A stretch of 64,000 nt of DNA from Sphingomonas phyllosphaerae 5.2 (GTDB lineage: Bacteria; Pseudomonadota; Alphaproteobacteria; Sphingomonadales; Sphingomonadaceae), in the NCBI RefSeq assembly GCF_000419605.1, contig NZ_ATTI01000001.1:1522501-1586500 (forward strand). Direction: 5' to 3'. Both the position numbers and the translations under genes were made by a program. Under the pieces are notes generated by a model. It was not told the origin of the DNA and did not search any database. It was given only the letters and a program-made list of their open reading frames with translations. Shown piece after piece: positions 9,783-19,411 of the stretch; the first letter of the stretch is position 1; each line of letters starts with the position of its first letter.

Positions 9783-10268
9783 ATGGATTTCACGGTGACC
9801 GAAATCGATCAGACCGATTGTCGCCTTCTAGGCGAGCTTTCCGCCGACGGACGAATGTCCGACGTCGCGCTCGGCGAACGTGTCAATCTTTCGAGCACTG
9901 CGACCGCACGGCGGCGCAAGATCCTGGAAGAGCGCGGAATGATCGCGGGCTACACCGCCAGCCTCGATCTCGATCGGCTTGGCTACGGCATCATGGTGCT
10001 GGTGTCGATCGAGTTGAACTCGCAGGCGGAGCAAGCGCTGATCGAGTTCGAGGAGGCGGTCATGCAATGTCCGTCGATGAGCTTCTGTAGCTTCGTTTCC
10101 GGTGACACCGACTTTATCATGATGGTGCATGTGCGCTCGTTCAACGACTATGACCGGGTCTACCGCAGCGAGCTCTCGCGCTTGCCGTATGTCGCCAAGA
10201 TCCGCAGCAGCTTCATCATGCGTCAGGTCGCCCGCCGTGGCGTTCCGCCGGTGGTATTCGAACGCTAA
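9783..10268 (+). CDS. Lrp/AsnC-family transcriptional regulator
   Basis: 161 residues, normal for the family. An N-terminal winged helix (residues about 8-60: DQTDCRLLGELSADGRMSDV, LGERVNLSSTATARRRKILE) is followed by the effector-binding RAM domain (YGIMVLVSIELN onward, FVSGDTDFIMMVHV). Lrp/AsnC proteins sense amino acids or related small molecules and usually regulate neighbouring genes. Next downstream are a TonB receptor and an M20 amidohydrolase, so a peptide- or N-acyl-amino-acid-like inducer is a reasonable guess. The perfect inverted repeat at 10430-10457 between this gene and the receptor is a candidate binding site. Confidence 0.85.
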   Translation: MDFTVTEIDQTDCRLLGELSADGRMSDVALGERVNLSSTATARRRKILEERGMIAGYTASLDLDRLGYGIMVLVSIELNSQAEQALIEFEEAVMQCPSMSFCSFVSGDTDFIMMVHVRSFNDYDRVYRSELSRLPYVAKIRSSFIMRQVARRGVPPVVFER

Positions 10269-10708
10269 TCTGTACGCCATGCCGTCAGCCGCAACTTCGC
10301 GGCGGCGCGCGCCGCGCCTCTTCGATCTTTGACACGTCCCATCGTCCCCATGGCGTTCGAGATTCGTCCTCCGCATTAGATCGCAGTTCGCGCAAAGGAC
10401 CAGACCGGCCTTTCTGCACGATTTTCCGGTGATTTCGATCCGCAGCGCTCGAAATCATCATTCGACAACGAAAATACCATGATTTTTCCGAAGATCGCCC
10501 ATGCCCTAACGTGCAAGCTTATAACGATCGACACGGGGATCGACGCAGTAATGTTGCGCGAAACCCCTCGTCGACACCGTTGCACCCGATCAAGGCGGGG
10601 CAAGTCGGCCTGACTTTGATGTGCCTTTCCGGGTGCGTCAGAGACGACACTCAGGGCCGGGGAGAGGATGCCAGCAAGGCTGGTCGATTTTCTCGGGGGT
10701 GTTCGGAC
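10269..10708. other. Leader region upstream of the TonB receptor
   Basis: 440 bases with an AT-rich core at about 10410-10500 against a GC-rich background. It holds the inverted repeat at 10430-10457. No gene is supported here. The long frame that opens at 10511 is an upstream extension of the receptor frame without signal-peptide character. Confidence 0.5.
10430..10457. promoter_or_regulatory. Perfect 9-bp inverted repeat, candidate Lrp-type operator
   Basis: TGATTTCGA at 10430-10438 and TCGAAATCA at 10449-10457 are exact inverted copies with a 10-base spacer. The half-sites are one helical turn and a bit apart, as expected for a dimeric activator or repressor. It lies between the Lrp/AsnC gene and the TonB receptor, about 250 bases before the receptor start. 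Confidence 0.45.
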
Positions 10709-13672
10709 ATGCAGGCAACGTCAACCACGGCATTACGGCGGCGCTACACGGCCCGGCTCGTCAACATGCTGCTGCTTGGTACAGCGGGTACGGTTTGGGG
10801 CGGCAGCGCAGCGGCACAGGTACCCGTGTCCTTCGCTGCGCGCCAGCCGTCCGAAGCGGGCGGCGAGCCCGTTGCGGTCGACACCGCGCTCACGCCGCCG
10901 CCGACCCAGGATACCGGTGCCGATTCCGTGCCGTCCGATGACATCGTTATAACCGGCAGCCGCATCGTCCGCGACGGCTATAGCGCGCCCACTCCCGTCA
11001 CCGTGCTGGGCGCCGCCGACCTGGCTGCCCAGCGCCCCGCCAACGTCTCCGACTTCGTCAATCAACTGCCTTCCATCGCGCAGGGCAGCACTGCGGCGAA
11101 CAGCTCGGGCTCGCTGTCGAACGGACTTGCCGGGATCAACTCGGTCAATCTCCGCGGATTGGGCGCCGGGCGCACGCTGGTGCTGCTCAACGGGCAGCGC
11201 TCCGTGGCCTCGGCCGTCAACGGCGTGGTGGATGTGAACACCTTCCCACAGGACCTGATCGAGCGGGTCGAGGTCGTCACCGGCGGCGCGTCGGCGCAAT
11301 ATGGGTCGGACGCCGTCGGCGGGGTCGTCAACTTCATCCTGGACGAGAAGTACCGCGGCATCAAACTCGCCGCCGACACCGGCATCACGGACCGTGGTGA
11401 CGGCCACAATTACCGGTTCGCCGCGACGATCGGCAAGTCACTGGCCGGCGACAGGCTCCACCTGCTCGCCAGCGCCGAATATTACCATCAGGACGGGGTC
11501 GCCACGATCGCGCGCGACTGGAACGATCGCGGGTACTTCCAGATCAACAATCCCGCATACACCGCCGACAACGGCCTGCCGCAACGGCTGGTCGGCGGGG
11601 GCTTCGGCCCGGCCACCTACACGGCGGGCGGGCTCGTCACCGCCGGGCCGTTGCGCGGTACGTATTTCCTCGCACCGGGCACCACCGGACAGCTTACCTA
11701 CGGCACCACCAACGCCACATCCTCGCCGTGGATGGTCGGCGGCGACTGGCGCACCACGCTCGCCGGGCACGTCGGCAGCAACTCCCTGTTGCCCAATGAA
11801 AAACGCATCAGCCTCTTCTCCCGCGTCGGCTTCGATCTCACACCCGACGTGCAGGTCTACGGGCAGGTCTCGTTCAACCGCTACGAAGGGCAGAGCTTCT
11901 ACCAGCAGACGCCGAGCACCGGCGTCACGATCCGCGCGGACAACGCCTATCTGCTGACGCAATACCGCGACGTCGCCGCGCGCATGGCGGCGGCAGGGGT
12001 GTCGAGTTTGACGATCGGAACCTCGAACGCCGGCTTTCCCGTGCCCGGCAGCGACAACCGTCGCGATGTCTATCGCTACGTCGGTGGCGCGAAGGGCAAG
12101 TTGAGCGTCTTTAATCGCAGCTGGTCGTGGGACGTCTACTATCAACACGGCCTCACCAAATCGCATGAGGAACTGACCAACACCTGGAACAACGCGCGGA
12201 TGGCGCTGGCGCAGGACGCGGTGCTCTCCGGCGGACAGATCGTCTGCCGCTCGACCCTGACCAACCCGGGCAACGGCTGCGTGCCGATCGACCGGCTTGG
12301 TACCGATGGCCCGTCGGCGGCGGCGCTGGGCTACATCTACGGTGCGGCGCAGCCGCAGCGCGATCAGTCGATCCAGCAGGACGTCGCCTCGGCGAGCATC
12401 AGCGGCACCGTGTTCGATCTGCCCGGCGGGGCGGCGGCAATCGCCTTTGGCGGGGAGTGGCGCAAGGAGCAGATCGACGGTCGCGTCGACCCGCAGTTCA
12501 GTTCGGGCTGGCTGTATGGCAACTATCTGGTCAACCGCGGCGACTATAATGTGAAGGAGGGTTTCGTCGAGATCGACCTGCCGCTGTGGCGCGGGTTCAC
12601 GGTCAACGCCGCCGGGCGCTACACCGATTATTCCACCTCGGGCTCGGTCTTCACATGGAAGGCAGGCGCGACGTTCGAGCCGATCCCCGACCTCAAGTTC
12701 CGCGGCACCTACAGTCGCGACATTCGCGCGCCCAATCTGCAGGAGCTGTTCGCCGCCGGGACGGCGCGTACCAACACCGTCATTCTGCCCACGAACGCCC
12801 CCGCTACGGGATCGCAGCAGTTCCTCGAAAACACCATCGGCAATCGTGCGCTTGATCCCGAGAAAGCGAAAAGCTGGACGGTCGGCGCGGTGGCAACCCC
12901 GCGCTTCCTGCCCGGCTTCACGGCCTCGTTCGACTATTATGATATTCGCATCAGCGACGCGATCGGCACGATCACCGCGCAGAACACCGTCGATTTCTGC
13001 TATTCCGGGACGACACTTTATTGCGATAATATCGTCTACGCTGGCGGTGCGCTCAGCTCGATCGTCATACAGCCCTTCAACTTCGCCAGCCAGGTGGAGA
13101 AGGGCTTCGACATCGCGGTGAGCTATCGCCGCGACCTTGCCGAGATCGCTTCCGCTTTACCGGGCCGCCTGACGATCAACGGCGCGGTGACGCACTATAT
13201 CGAGAACGTCATCGACAACGGCATCTTCCCTGTCGATTATGCCGGGATCAACGGCGGCAGCCTGTCGGGCACCTATTCGTCGCCGAGCTGGCGCTATCGC
13301 GTCAGCACTTTCTACGAACTCGACGCCTTCACGCTCAACCTCGTCGGCCGCGGGTTCGGCTCGGGCGTGTACGGCAACGATTATATCGAGTGCACCAGCG
13401 GCTGCCCGGTGTCGACGACGCAGTACCGCACGATCAACGACAACGACATCGGCGGTGCCTTTTACCTAGACGCCTCGCTTGGCGTGAAGCTGCGTGCCGG
13501 CGGGCGCGAGGGATCGCTGACCTTCATCGTCACCAACCTGCTCGACAAGGATCCGCTGCTCGTCGGCAACGGCCCCGACGGCAACAACACGCCCGCTTAC
13601 CCACAGACATCGCGCAGCCTTTACGACGTGCTCGGCCGCAGCTTCCGCGTCGCCTTCACCACGAATTTCTGA
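10709..13672 (+). CDS. TonB-dependent outer-membrane receptor
   Basis: About 987 residues from ATG 10709, chosen because it gives a signal peptide (RRYTARLVNMLLLG through GSAAAQ) and has GGGGGT upstream. The plug domain starts with the TonB-box-like DDIVITGSRI and contains VNLRGLGAGRTLVLLNGQR and VVTGGASAQYGSDAVGG. A 22-strand barrel follows, ending in the terminal Phe of RVAFTTNF that outer-membrane assembly recognises. The length and plug motifs fit the sphingomonad oligopeptide/oligosaccharide receptor group. It is 26 bases before the secreted amidohydrolase and behind an Lrp regulator, so it probably imports the substrate or product of that enzyme. Confidence 0.92.
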   Translation: MQATSTTALRRRYTARLVNMLLLGTAGTVWGGSAAAQVPVSFAARQPSEAGGEPVAVDTALTPPPTQDTGADSVPSDDIVITGSRIVRDGYSAPTPVTVLGAADLAAQRPANVSDFVNQLPSIAQGSTAANSSGSLSNGLAGINSVNLRGLGAGRTLVLLNGQRSVASAVNGVVDVNTFPQDLIERVEVVTGGASAQYGSDAVGGVVNFILDEKYRGIKLAADTGITDRGDGHNYRFAATIGKSLAGDRLHLLASAEYYHQDGVATIARDWNDRGYFQINNPAYTADNGLPQRLVGGGFGPATYTAGGLVTAGPLRGTYFLAPGTTGQLTYGTTNATSSPWMVGGDWRTTLAGHVGSNSLLPNEKRISLFSRVGFDLTPDVQVYGQVSFNRYEGQSFYQQTPSTGVTIRADNAYLLTQYRDVAARMAAAGVSSLTIGTSNAGFPVPGSDNRRDVYRYVGGAKGKLSVFNRSWSWDVYYQHGLTKSHEELTNTWNNARMALAQDAVLSGGQIVCRSTLTNPGNGCVPIDRLGTDGPSAAALGYIYGAAQPQRDQSIQQDVASASISGTVFDLPGGAAAIAFGGEWRKEQIDGRVDPQFSSGWLYGNYLVNRGDYNVKEGFVEIDLPLWRGFTVNAAGRYTDYSTSGSVFTWKAGATFEPIPDLKFRGTYSRDIRAPNLQELFAAGTARTNTVILPTNAPATGSQQFLENTIGNRALDPEKAKSWTVGAVATPRFLPGFTASFDYYDIRISDAIGTITAQNTVDFCYSGTTLYCDNIVYAGGALSSIVIQPFNFASQVEKGFDIAVSYRRDLAEIASALPGRLTINGAVTHYIENVIDNGIFPVDYAGINGGSLSGTYSSPSWRYRVSTFYELDAFTLNLVGRGFGSGVYGNDYIECTSGCPVSTTQYRTINDNDIGGAFYLDASLGVKLRAGGREGSLTFIVTNLLDKDPLLVGNGPDGNNTPAYPQTSRSLYDVLGRSFRVAFTTNF

Positions 13673-13698
13673 CCGCCGAAACCAACGGGAGATACGAT

Positions 13699-15297
13699 AT
13701 GACGACGTTCCGCGACGCCGTGACCGCGCTGCTGCTCGGTACGCTGCTTACGCCCCAGGCGGCGCTGGCGCAGGCCGGCAAGGCGCTCAAGCGCGAGGCC
13801 GAGAACAAGGTCGACGCGCAGGCCAAGGACATCCAGGTGATGGTCGACCAGGTGTTCAGTTATGCCGAGCCGGGCTTCCAGGAGGTCCGCACCTCGGCCT
13901 ATCTCACCGCCGTGCTCGAAAAGGCCGGCTTCACCGTGACGCGCGGCGTTGCGGGCATCCCGACCGCTTTCACCGCTACCTGGGGCGAGGGCGGGCCGCT
14001 GATCGCGCTGGGCAGCGACATCGACGGGCTGCTCGGCGTATCGCAATATCCCGGCATGGCCGAAGCCAAGGCGATGGTGGAGGGCGGCCCCGGCCACGGC
14101 GAGGGGCACAATGCCGGCCTGCCGCTGGTGATCGCCGCGGCGATCGCGGCGAAGTCGGTAATGGAGAAGCATCATATCCCCGGCCGTCTGATGATCTGGC
14201 CCGGCGTCGCCGAGGAGCTGCTCGCGACCAAGGCCTATTATGTCCGCGAAGGGCTGTTCAAAGGCGTCGACGCCTGCATCTTCACCCATGTCAGTAGTGA
14301 ATTCGGCACCGCTTACGGCGACTTCGGGATGAACGGCATGGTGTCGGTCGAATATCAATTCCGCGGCAAGACCGCGCACTCGGCAGGGATGCCGTGGGAG
14401 GGGCGCTCGGCGCTGGATGCCGTCGAACTGATGAACACCTCATGGAACTTCCGGCGCGAGCATCTGCCCGTCACGCAGCGCTCGCACTACGTCATCACCG
14501 ATGGCGGCGGGCAGCCGAACATCGTCCCGGCGACCGCGTCGGTATGGTATTACTTCCGCGACCGGAGCTTTGGCGCGATCAAGTCGATGTACGAGACGGG
14601 CAACGAGATCTCGGAGGCAGCCGCCAAAGCGACCGGCACGACCGTCAGCCATCGCGTGCTCGGTTATGCCGCCCCCAATTTCGGCAACAAGCCCATGGCC
14701 GAGGCAGCCTATGCCAATATCGCTGCGGTCGGTATGCCGCACTGGTCCGCCGACGATCAGGTTTTCGCCAAGGCGGTGCAGCAAGCCAACCAGCGCAAGG
14801 TCGAACCGCTCAAGGCCAAGGTGAGCGAGCTGTCGACACCCGAAAACCGGCCGCAGTCGATCGGCGGGGGCTCTGATGACATCGGCGACATCATGTGGGC
14901 GGTGCCGACGATCACGATCCGTTTTCCCTCCAACGTGCCCAACATGATCGGCCACCATCTCACTTCGGCGATGGCGATGGCCACTCCGATCGCGCACAAG
15001 GGCGCAGTCGCAGGCGCCAAGGCGGTGGCGATGACGGTCCTTGATCTGATGACCTCGCCCAAGCTGCTGGCGCAGGCCACAAGCTATTTCAATGATGTGC
15101 AGCTGAAGAGCGACAGCTACGCCCCACTAATCACCGCGCAGGACAAACCCGCTATATGGCTCAACGAGAAGGTGATGCGCGACATGCGGCCCCAGTTGGA
15201 GAAATTCTACTATGACCCCGCACGCTACCCGAGCTATCTTGAGCAGCTGGGGATCAGCTATCCAAGCGTAACGATCGAAAGCAAGAAGGCGCCGTGA
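13699..15297 (+). CDS. Secreted M20-family amidohydrolase (AbgB-like)
   Basis: 532 residues from ATG 13699 with GGGAGA upstream. A signal peptide ends near AALAQA. Metal-site motifs of the M20 fold are present: ALGSDIDGL, GEGHNAG and GVAEELL, and the dimerisation insert begins GMNGMVSVEYQFRGKTAHSA. The family includes p-aminobenzoyl-glutamate hydrolase subunit B and aminoacylases, which cut amide bonds to release an amino acid. Export and pairing with a TonB receptor suggest periplasmic cleavage of an imported N-acyl or peptide-like compound. The C-terminal tail of about 50 residues beyond the usual fold is somewhat long. The exact substrate cannot be read from the sequence. Confidence 0.85.
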   Translation: MTTFRDAVTALLLGTLLTPQAALAQAGKALKREAENKVDAQAKDIQVMVDQVFSYAEPGFQEVRTSAYLTAVLEKAGFTVTRGVAGIPTAFTATWGEGGPLIALGSDIDGLLGVSQYPGMAEAKAMVEGGPGHGEGHNAGLPLVIAAAIAAKSVMEKHHIPGRLMIWPGVAEELLATKAYYVREGLFKGVDACIFTHVSSEFGTAYGDFGMNGMVSVEYQFRGKTAHSAGMPWEGRSALDAVELMNTSWNFRREHLPVTQRSHYVITDGGGQPNIVPATASVWYYFRDRSFGAIKSMYETGNEISEAAAKATGTTVSHRVLGYAAPNFGNKPMAEAAYANIAAVGMPHWSADDQVFAKAVQQANQRKVEPLKAKVSELSTPENRPQSIGGGSDDIGDIMWAVPTITIRFPSNVPNMIGHHLTSAMAMATPIAHKGAVAGAKAVAMTVLDLMTSPKLLAQATSYFNDVQLKSDSYAPLITAQDKPAIWLNEKVMRDMRPQLEKFYYDPARYPSYLEQLGISYPSVTIESKKAP

Positions 15298-15710
15298 CCT
15301 AAGATCAACAAGTGGCAACTTCGATGAGCTGCAACTTGTAAATAAGACGCAAGCGGACTTTCCTGAATGCTTCGCGCATGAGGCGGAGATAACCTCTGCC
15401 TCATGCCTCATGCGTCTTGTGCCTCGGCCGCAACGCCAGGCAGAACTTGCTATATCCGCGCGTAACCGACCGCGACCTCCGTTAACACCATCCCGTGGCC
15501 GTCCACGCGGTCGATCCGAACGCGGTTGGCGGTCGAATAGCGGGATGAGCAAACCTAGAAAGTCGGGAAGCGAGGTGGCCTACTGAGTCCCCGTTTCACC
15601 TGAAGCCGACAGCGACCGTCGCATGTCTTGCGCTTGCCCCCCATCTGTAAAATCGCCAAAACGATGCTGTAACAAGGTGTTGCGCTTCAAGGCGGCGAGG
15701 AGGGGGCGTG
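15298..15710. other. Intergenic region with a strong hairpin
   Basis: 413 bases after the amidohydrolase. The only clear structure is the 13-bp stem at 15376-15406. No gene is supported; the leftward frame across 15127-15552 is antisense to the amidohydrolase end. Confidence 0.5.
15376..15406 (+). terminator. Stable hairpin after the amidohydrolase gene
   Basis: GCATGAGGCGGAG pairs with CTCTGCCTCATGC over 13 positions (one G-T wobble) around the loop ATAAC. There is no T-run after it, so it may act as a Rho-assisted terminator or RNA stabiliser. A partial third copy of the arm, CTCATGCG, follows directly. Confidence 0.45.
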
Positions 15711-17207
15711 ATGGTCGTTAGGCGCATAGGCGGTGCTGTAATCGTGGCATTTCTCGCCTCCGCATCACTTGCGGCCGGGCCTTGGACGGCCGAGCAGGAC
15801 CATGCAGATATGATGCGCCGGCTCGGCATCACCCAGTTGCGCCCCGGTGCGAGCGGCGATCCGGCCGCGCCAGATGCCGCCAATTACGAACCCGGCAAAG
15901 CCAATCCGTATCCCGTCTGGCCTGACCTGCTGAAAATGGCGGACGGTCGGCCCGTGACGACCGCAGCGATGTGGCAGCAACGGAGGCGGCCAGAGCTGAT
16001 CGAGCTGTTCGAGCGCGAGATCTACGGGCGCATTCCTGCGAACGTACCCGGCGTGACATGGCGCATCGACAACGTGGATCGCGAATATTTCGGCGGCCAG
16101 CCGGTGTTGGCACAGCAACTCGTCGGTCACGTCGACAACCGGGCAGCGCCGAAGATCGACGTCGATATCCGCGTAACGTTGGTGCTGCCGGCGAATGCGA
16201 AGGAGCGCGTGCCTTTGTTGATGATGTTCGCGCCGGCGCGTTATCCGTCACCAAGCCAGCCAAACGCGGTGGAGGCGGCCCGGCTCGACGCAGTGCTCAA
16301 GGCGACGTTGGTTGCGCGAGACCCCGCGCTTGCGCCAATCTTCACCGCGCATCCCGGTTTCGAGTTCGTCAAACCCGGCGGCTTTGTCGCGCCGCCGCCC
16401 GACGACGAGCGCATAACCAAGGTGATCGCTGCCGGCTGGGGCGTAGCGCTGCTCGATACATCGACGATCCAGGCGGACAACGGCGCGGGGCTGCGCGCGG
16501 GGATCATCGGCTTGGCCAATCGGGGCGCACCTCGCACGCCGGAGCAATGGGGCGCACTACGCGCATGGGGCTGGGGCGCGAGCCGGCTCCTCGATTATCT
16601 CGGCACGCGCCCGGAAGTCGACGTGGCGCACGTCGGCATCGAAGGCGTGTCGCGCTGGGGAAAGGCGGCGTTGGTCACCGCCGCGCTCGACGAGCGCTTC
16701 GCGATGGTGCTGATCGGATCGTCGGGGGAGGGCGGCGTCAAACCGCACCGGCGCAACTTCGGTGAGCAGGTCGAGAACCTGACGGGCACCAGCGAGTACC
16801 ACTGGATGGCGGGCAATTTCCTCAAGTACGGGACGGAACGCGGACGCCTCGGGCGCAAGACCGCCGACGATCTGCCGATTGAGTCACATGAGCTGTTGGC
16901 GCTGGTGGCGCCGCGGCTTGCCTTCGTGAGCTACGGAGTACCGGAGCAAGGCGACGCGAACTGGCTCGATCAGCAAGGCAGCTACATGGCGACGGTGGCG
17001 GCGGGGCGCGCGTGGACCCTGCTTGGCCGGCAAGACCTTGGTCGCGGACATGATTATCACACGGCGGTGCTTCCGCCGCAGGGCACCAATCTACTCGAGG
17101 GCGAGCTCGGCTGGCGGCAGCATGAGGGCGGCCACACCGATGCGCCGAACATGACCTACTTTCTTGAATGGGCGAACCGCAAGATCGGGCGCGAACCGCG
17201 TCGCTGA
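15711..17207 (+). CDS. CE15-type glucuronoyl esterase, secreted
   Basis: 498 residues from ATG 15711, preferred over GTG 15708 because AGGAGGGGG is correctly spaced. A signal peptide ends near SLAAG. The alpha/beta-hydrolase core carries GVSRWGKAAL, the GxSRxGK nucleophile signature of carbohydrate esterase family 15, and a late histidine motif HEGGHTD. CE15 enzymes cleave the ester between glucuronic acid on xylan and lignin alcohols. The large WPDLLKM-containing N-terminal region and the DTSTIQADNGAGLR insert match bacterial members. It suggests plant-biomass use. Neighbours are not obviously related, so it appears monocistronic. Confidence 0.8.
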   Translation: MVVRRIGGAVIVAFLASASLAAGPWTAEQDHADMMRRLGITQLRPGASGDPAAPDAANYEPGKANPYPVWPDLLKMADGRPVTTAAMWQQRRRPELIELFEREIYGRIPANVPGVTWRIDNVDREYFGGQPVLAQQLVGHVDNRAAPKIDVDIRVTLVLPANAKERVPLLMMFAPARYPSPSQPNAVEAARLDAVLKATLVARDPALAPIFTAHPGFEFVKPGGFVAPPPDDERITKVIAAGWGVALLDTSTIQADNGAGLRAGIIGLANRGAPRTPEQWGALRAWGWGASRLLDYLGTRPEVDVAHVGIEGVSRWGKAALVTAALDERFAMVLIGSSGEGGVKPHRRNFGEQVENLTGTSEYHWMAGNFLKYGTERGRLGRKTADDLPIESHELLALVAPRLAFVSYGVPEQGDANWLDQQGSYMATVAAGRAWTLLGRQDLGRGHDYHTAVLPPQGTNLLEGELGWRQHEGGHTDAPNMTYFLEWANRKIGREPRR

Positions 17208-17444
17208 GCGCGGAACAACGCCGCAAACCCTATCTGACCGGGTGCGAGCTCGCCCGGCGATGCCAAATGAGTGCGCGTACGTCGGAGGGCTGGCAATCCT
17301 GCCGCGCAAGGCGCCTTTCATCAGGCCGGGCGCCTGAATTCGCAAAGGCACGCTTCATTCCCTGCGCCGAAGGATACCAATGAACGATCCGGCGCGGCGA
17401 TCATTCTGAGCCGGCGTCCTTTTTCTCAGTCGGAGCCATCAATC

Positions 17445-18224
17445 ATGAAGACCAGCGGCAACACGATCCTGATGACTGGCGGAGGAAGCGGGATCGGTGA
17501 GGCGCTGGCCCACCGGTTCCACGATCGTGGCGACACGGTTATCATTGCCGGTCGTCGGAAAGAGGCGCTCCAGCGCGCTGCGGATGGTCGCGATCGCATC
17601 CATACCGCAGTCCTTGATGTCGAGGACGCCGCGGCGGTCGGCGAGTTCGCCAAGCAAGTGGTCGCCGACTTCCCGTCTTTGAACGTGCTGTTCAACAACG
17701 CCGGCATCATGAAGTTTGAGGACCTGACGGGCCAGCGCGACCTGACCGATGCCGAGGCGACTGTGGCGATCAACATCCTCGGCCCGATCCGGCTGACGAA
17801 CGCGTTGATTGACCATTTCAAGGAGCAGCCCGACGCCGCGATCGTCACGGTCACCTCGGGTCTCGCATACGTGCCGCTGGTGGCGGCACCGACCTACTCG
17901 GCGACCAAGGCAGCGATCCACTCCTACACCGTCTCGCTCCGGACCCAGCTGGCGGGTAAGGTAGAGGTGATCGAACTGGCTCCGCCAGGTGTGCAGACCG
18001 ATCTGACGCCGGGACAGGCGAATCGCCCGGGCTACATGCCGCTCGAGGCCTTTGCTGACGCTGTCGCGGCGCAATTCGCGCAGCAACCAACGCCGCGCGA
18101 GATTCTCGTCGATGAAGTGCAGTTTTTGCGCCAGGCCGAACGTGAGGGCCGTTTCGACGAGACACTGAAGACGCTGACGGAGCGCGCGGCCAAGCAGCGT
18201 GAGCAGGGTGACCAGCGAAGCTGA
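17445..18224 (+). CDS. SDR-family oxidoreductase (DltE-like)
   Basis: 259 residues from ATG 17445. The nucleotide loop TGGGSGIG, NNAG, and the Tyr-x-x-x-Lys site in APTYSATKAAIHSY are intact. The region VIELAPPGVQTDLTPGQ and the absence of a canonical C-terminal VDGG sequence place it with DltE/YbbO-type SDRs of unknown substrate. The frame extends upstream to 17271 without coding character. It precedes a DUF427 gene by 120 bases. Confidence 0.8.
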   Translation: MKTSGNTILMTGGGSGIGEALAHRFHDRGDTVIIAGRRKEALQRAADGRDRIHTAVLDVEDAAAVGEFAKQVVADFPSLNVLFNNAGIMKFEDLTGQRDLTDAEATVAINILGPIRLTNALIDHFKEQPDAAIVTVTSGLAYVPLVAAPTYSATKAAIHSYTVSLRTQLAGKVEVIELAPPGVQTDLTPGQANRPGYMPLEAFADAVAAQFAQQPTPREILVDEVQFLRQAEREGRFDETLKTLTERAAKQREQGDQRS

Positions 18225-18343
18225 TCGTCGAACACATCCGGTAAACGACCGGTGCCGCGCTCCTGGGATGTGCACGCTCGTTCCGCGACGCGTTCCAATG
18301 CGCGGCGTGACAATGCAATATCGAACAACGTTGGAGACGCATC

Positions 18344-18625
18344 ATGGTAGAGGCACGGTGGAACGGCACGCTTATCGCGAGCAGTGACGAGACAGTGGTG
18401 GTGGAGGGCAACCACTATTTCCCGATATCGTCCGTCGACGCCTCGCGACTTCGACCGAGCGCGACGACAACGACCTGTCCTTGGAAGGGCGAGGCACATT
18501 ATTACGATATCCATGTCGACGGTGCGGACAATCCCGACGCCGCCTGGTATTATCCTGAGCCAAAGGCGGCGGCCGAGGAAATACGCGGACGCTTGGCTTT
18601 CTGGAAGGGCGTGAAGGTTGGCTGA
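18344..18625 (+). CDS. DUF427 family protein
   Basis: 93 residues, the normal size of this single-domain family. The order NHYFPISSVD, then TTTTCPWKGEAHYYDI and AAWYYPEP is the family signature, with the conserved Cys-Pro-Trp-Lys-Gly core. The function is not known biochemically; the fold is a small beta-tent. It is soluble, with no signal peptide. Confidence 0.85.
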   Translation: MVEARWNGTLIASSDETVVVEGNHYFPISSVDASRLRPSATTTTCPWKGEAHYYDIHVDGADNPDAAWYYPEPKAAAEEIRGRLAFWKGVKVG

Positions 18626-18667
18626 CTTCGCCCTCTCCCCGGCAGGAGCGTGGTTGAGCGTAGCGCG

Positions 18668-19411
18668 ATGCCGGATAACGGTTGGGGCATTGCGGCCACG
18701 CCGAACCTGCACCACGTGTGGGGCGTGACTGGCCAGCCGATCCTTCTTGACGTCCGTACGCTCGGCAAGTCGGTGCCGGGACCGCGGCAGTTATTCCGGT
18801 CGCTCGACCTTCAGGTCAATGCGGGCGAGCTCGTTGCGATCATCGGTGAGTCCGGCGTCGGCAAATCGACGCTTCTGAACATCCTGGCCGGACTGGACGA
18901 TACCGACGAAGGCAGCGTTGCGATTGGCGGCACGTTGCTCGGTACGCTCGACGAGGCCACACGGACGCGGTTGCGACGCGAGCGTATCGGCTTCGTGTTC
19001 CAGGCCTTCCACATTCTTCCCTATCTCACGCTGCGCCAGAACGTCGCGCTGCCACTCGCGCTGGTGTCGCCGGACGCGGCAAGAGCGAACACGCGCGCTA
19101 CGGAAATGCTGGAGGCGGTCGGGCTCGGCGATCGCGGTGAGGCCTATGCGAGAGATCTGTCGGGCGGTGAGCTCCAGCGCGTCGCGATTGCGCGCGCGCT
19201 GGTTCACCGACCTGCGTTGATCCTGGCCGACGAGCCGACCGGTAATCTCGACCCCGACACCGCAGCACGCGTGCTGGCCCTGTTCGCCGCCGCCGTCCGC
19301 GATAATGGAGCAGCCGGCGTGATGGTGACCCATTCGGACGCGAGCGCCGCCGTTGCCGACCGGGTGCTGACGCTCGGCGCGGACGGGCTGGTGGAGCGAC
19401 GTGGCCGCTGA
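18668..19411 (+). CDS. ABC transporter ATP-binding protein (AttE/LolD-like)
   Basis: About 247 residues. Walker A GESGVGKST, signature LSGGE, Walker B ALILADEPTGNLD and the H-loop VMVTHSD are intact. It belongs to the LolD/MacB type that works with FtsX-like permeases. The start is uncertain: GTG 18650 has AGGAG too close, and ATG 18668 is chosen for lack of a better one. It overlaps the permease gene by 11 bases and leads a three-gene unit that ends with an AttH-like protein, the arrangement called AttEFGH. Confidence 0.85.
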   Translation: MPDNGWGIAATPNLHHVWGVTGQPILLDVRTLGKSVPGPRQLFRSLDLQVNAGELVAIIGESGVGKSTLLNILAGLDDTDEGSVAIGGTLLGTLDEATRTRLRRERIGFVFQAFHILPYLTLRQNVALPLALVSPDAARANTRATEMLEAVGLGDRGEAYARDLSGGELQRVAIARALVHRPALILADEPTGNLDPDTAARVLALFAAAVRDNGAAGVMVTHSDASAAVADRVLTLGADGLVERRGR

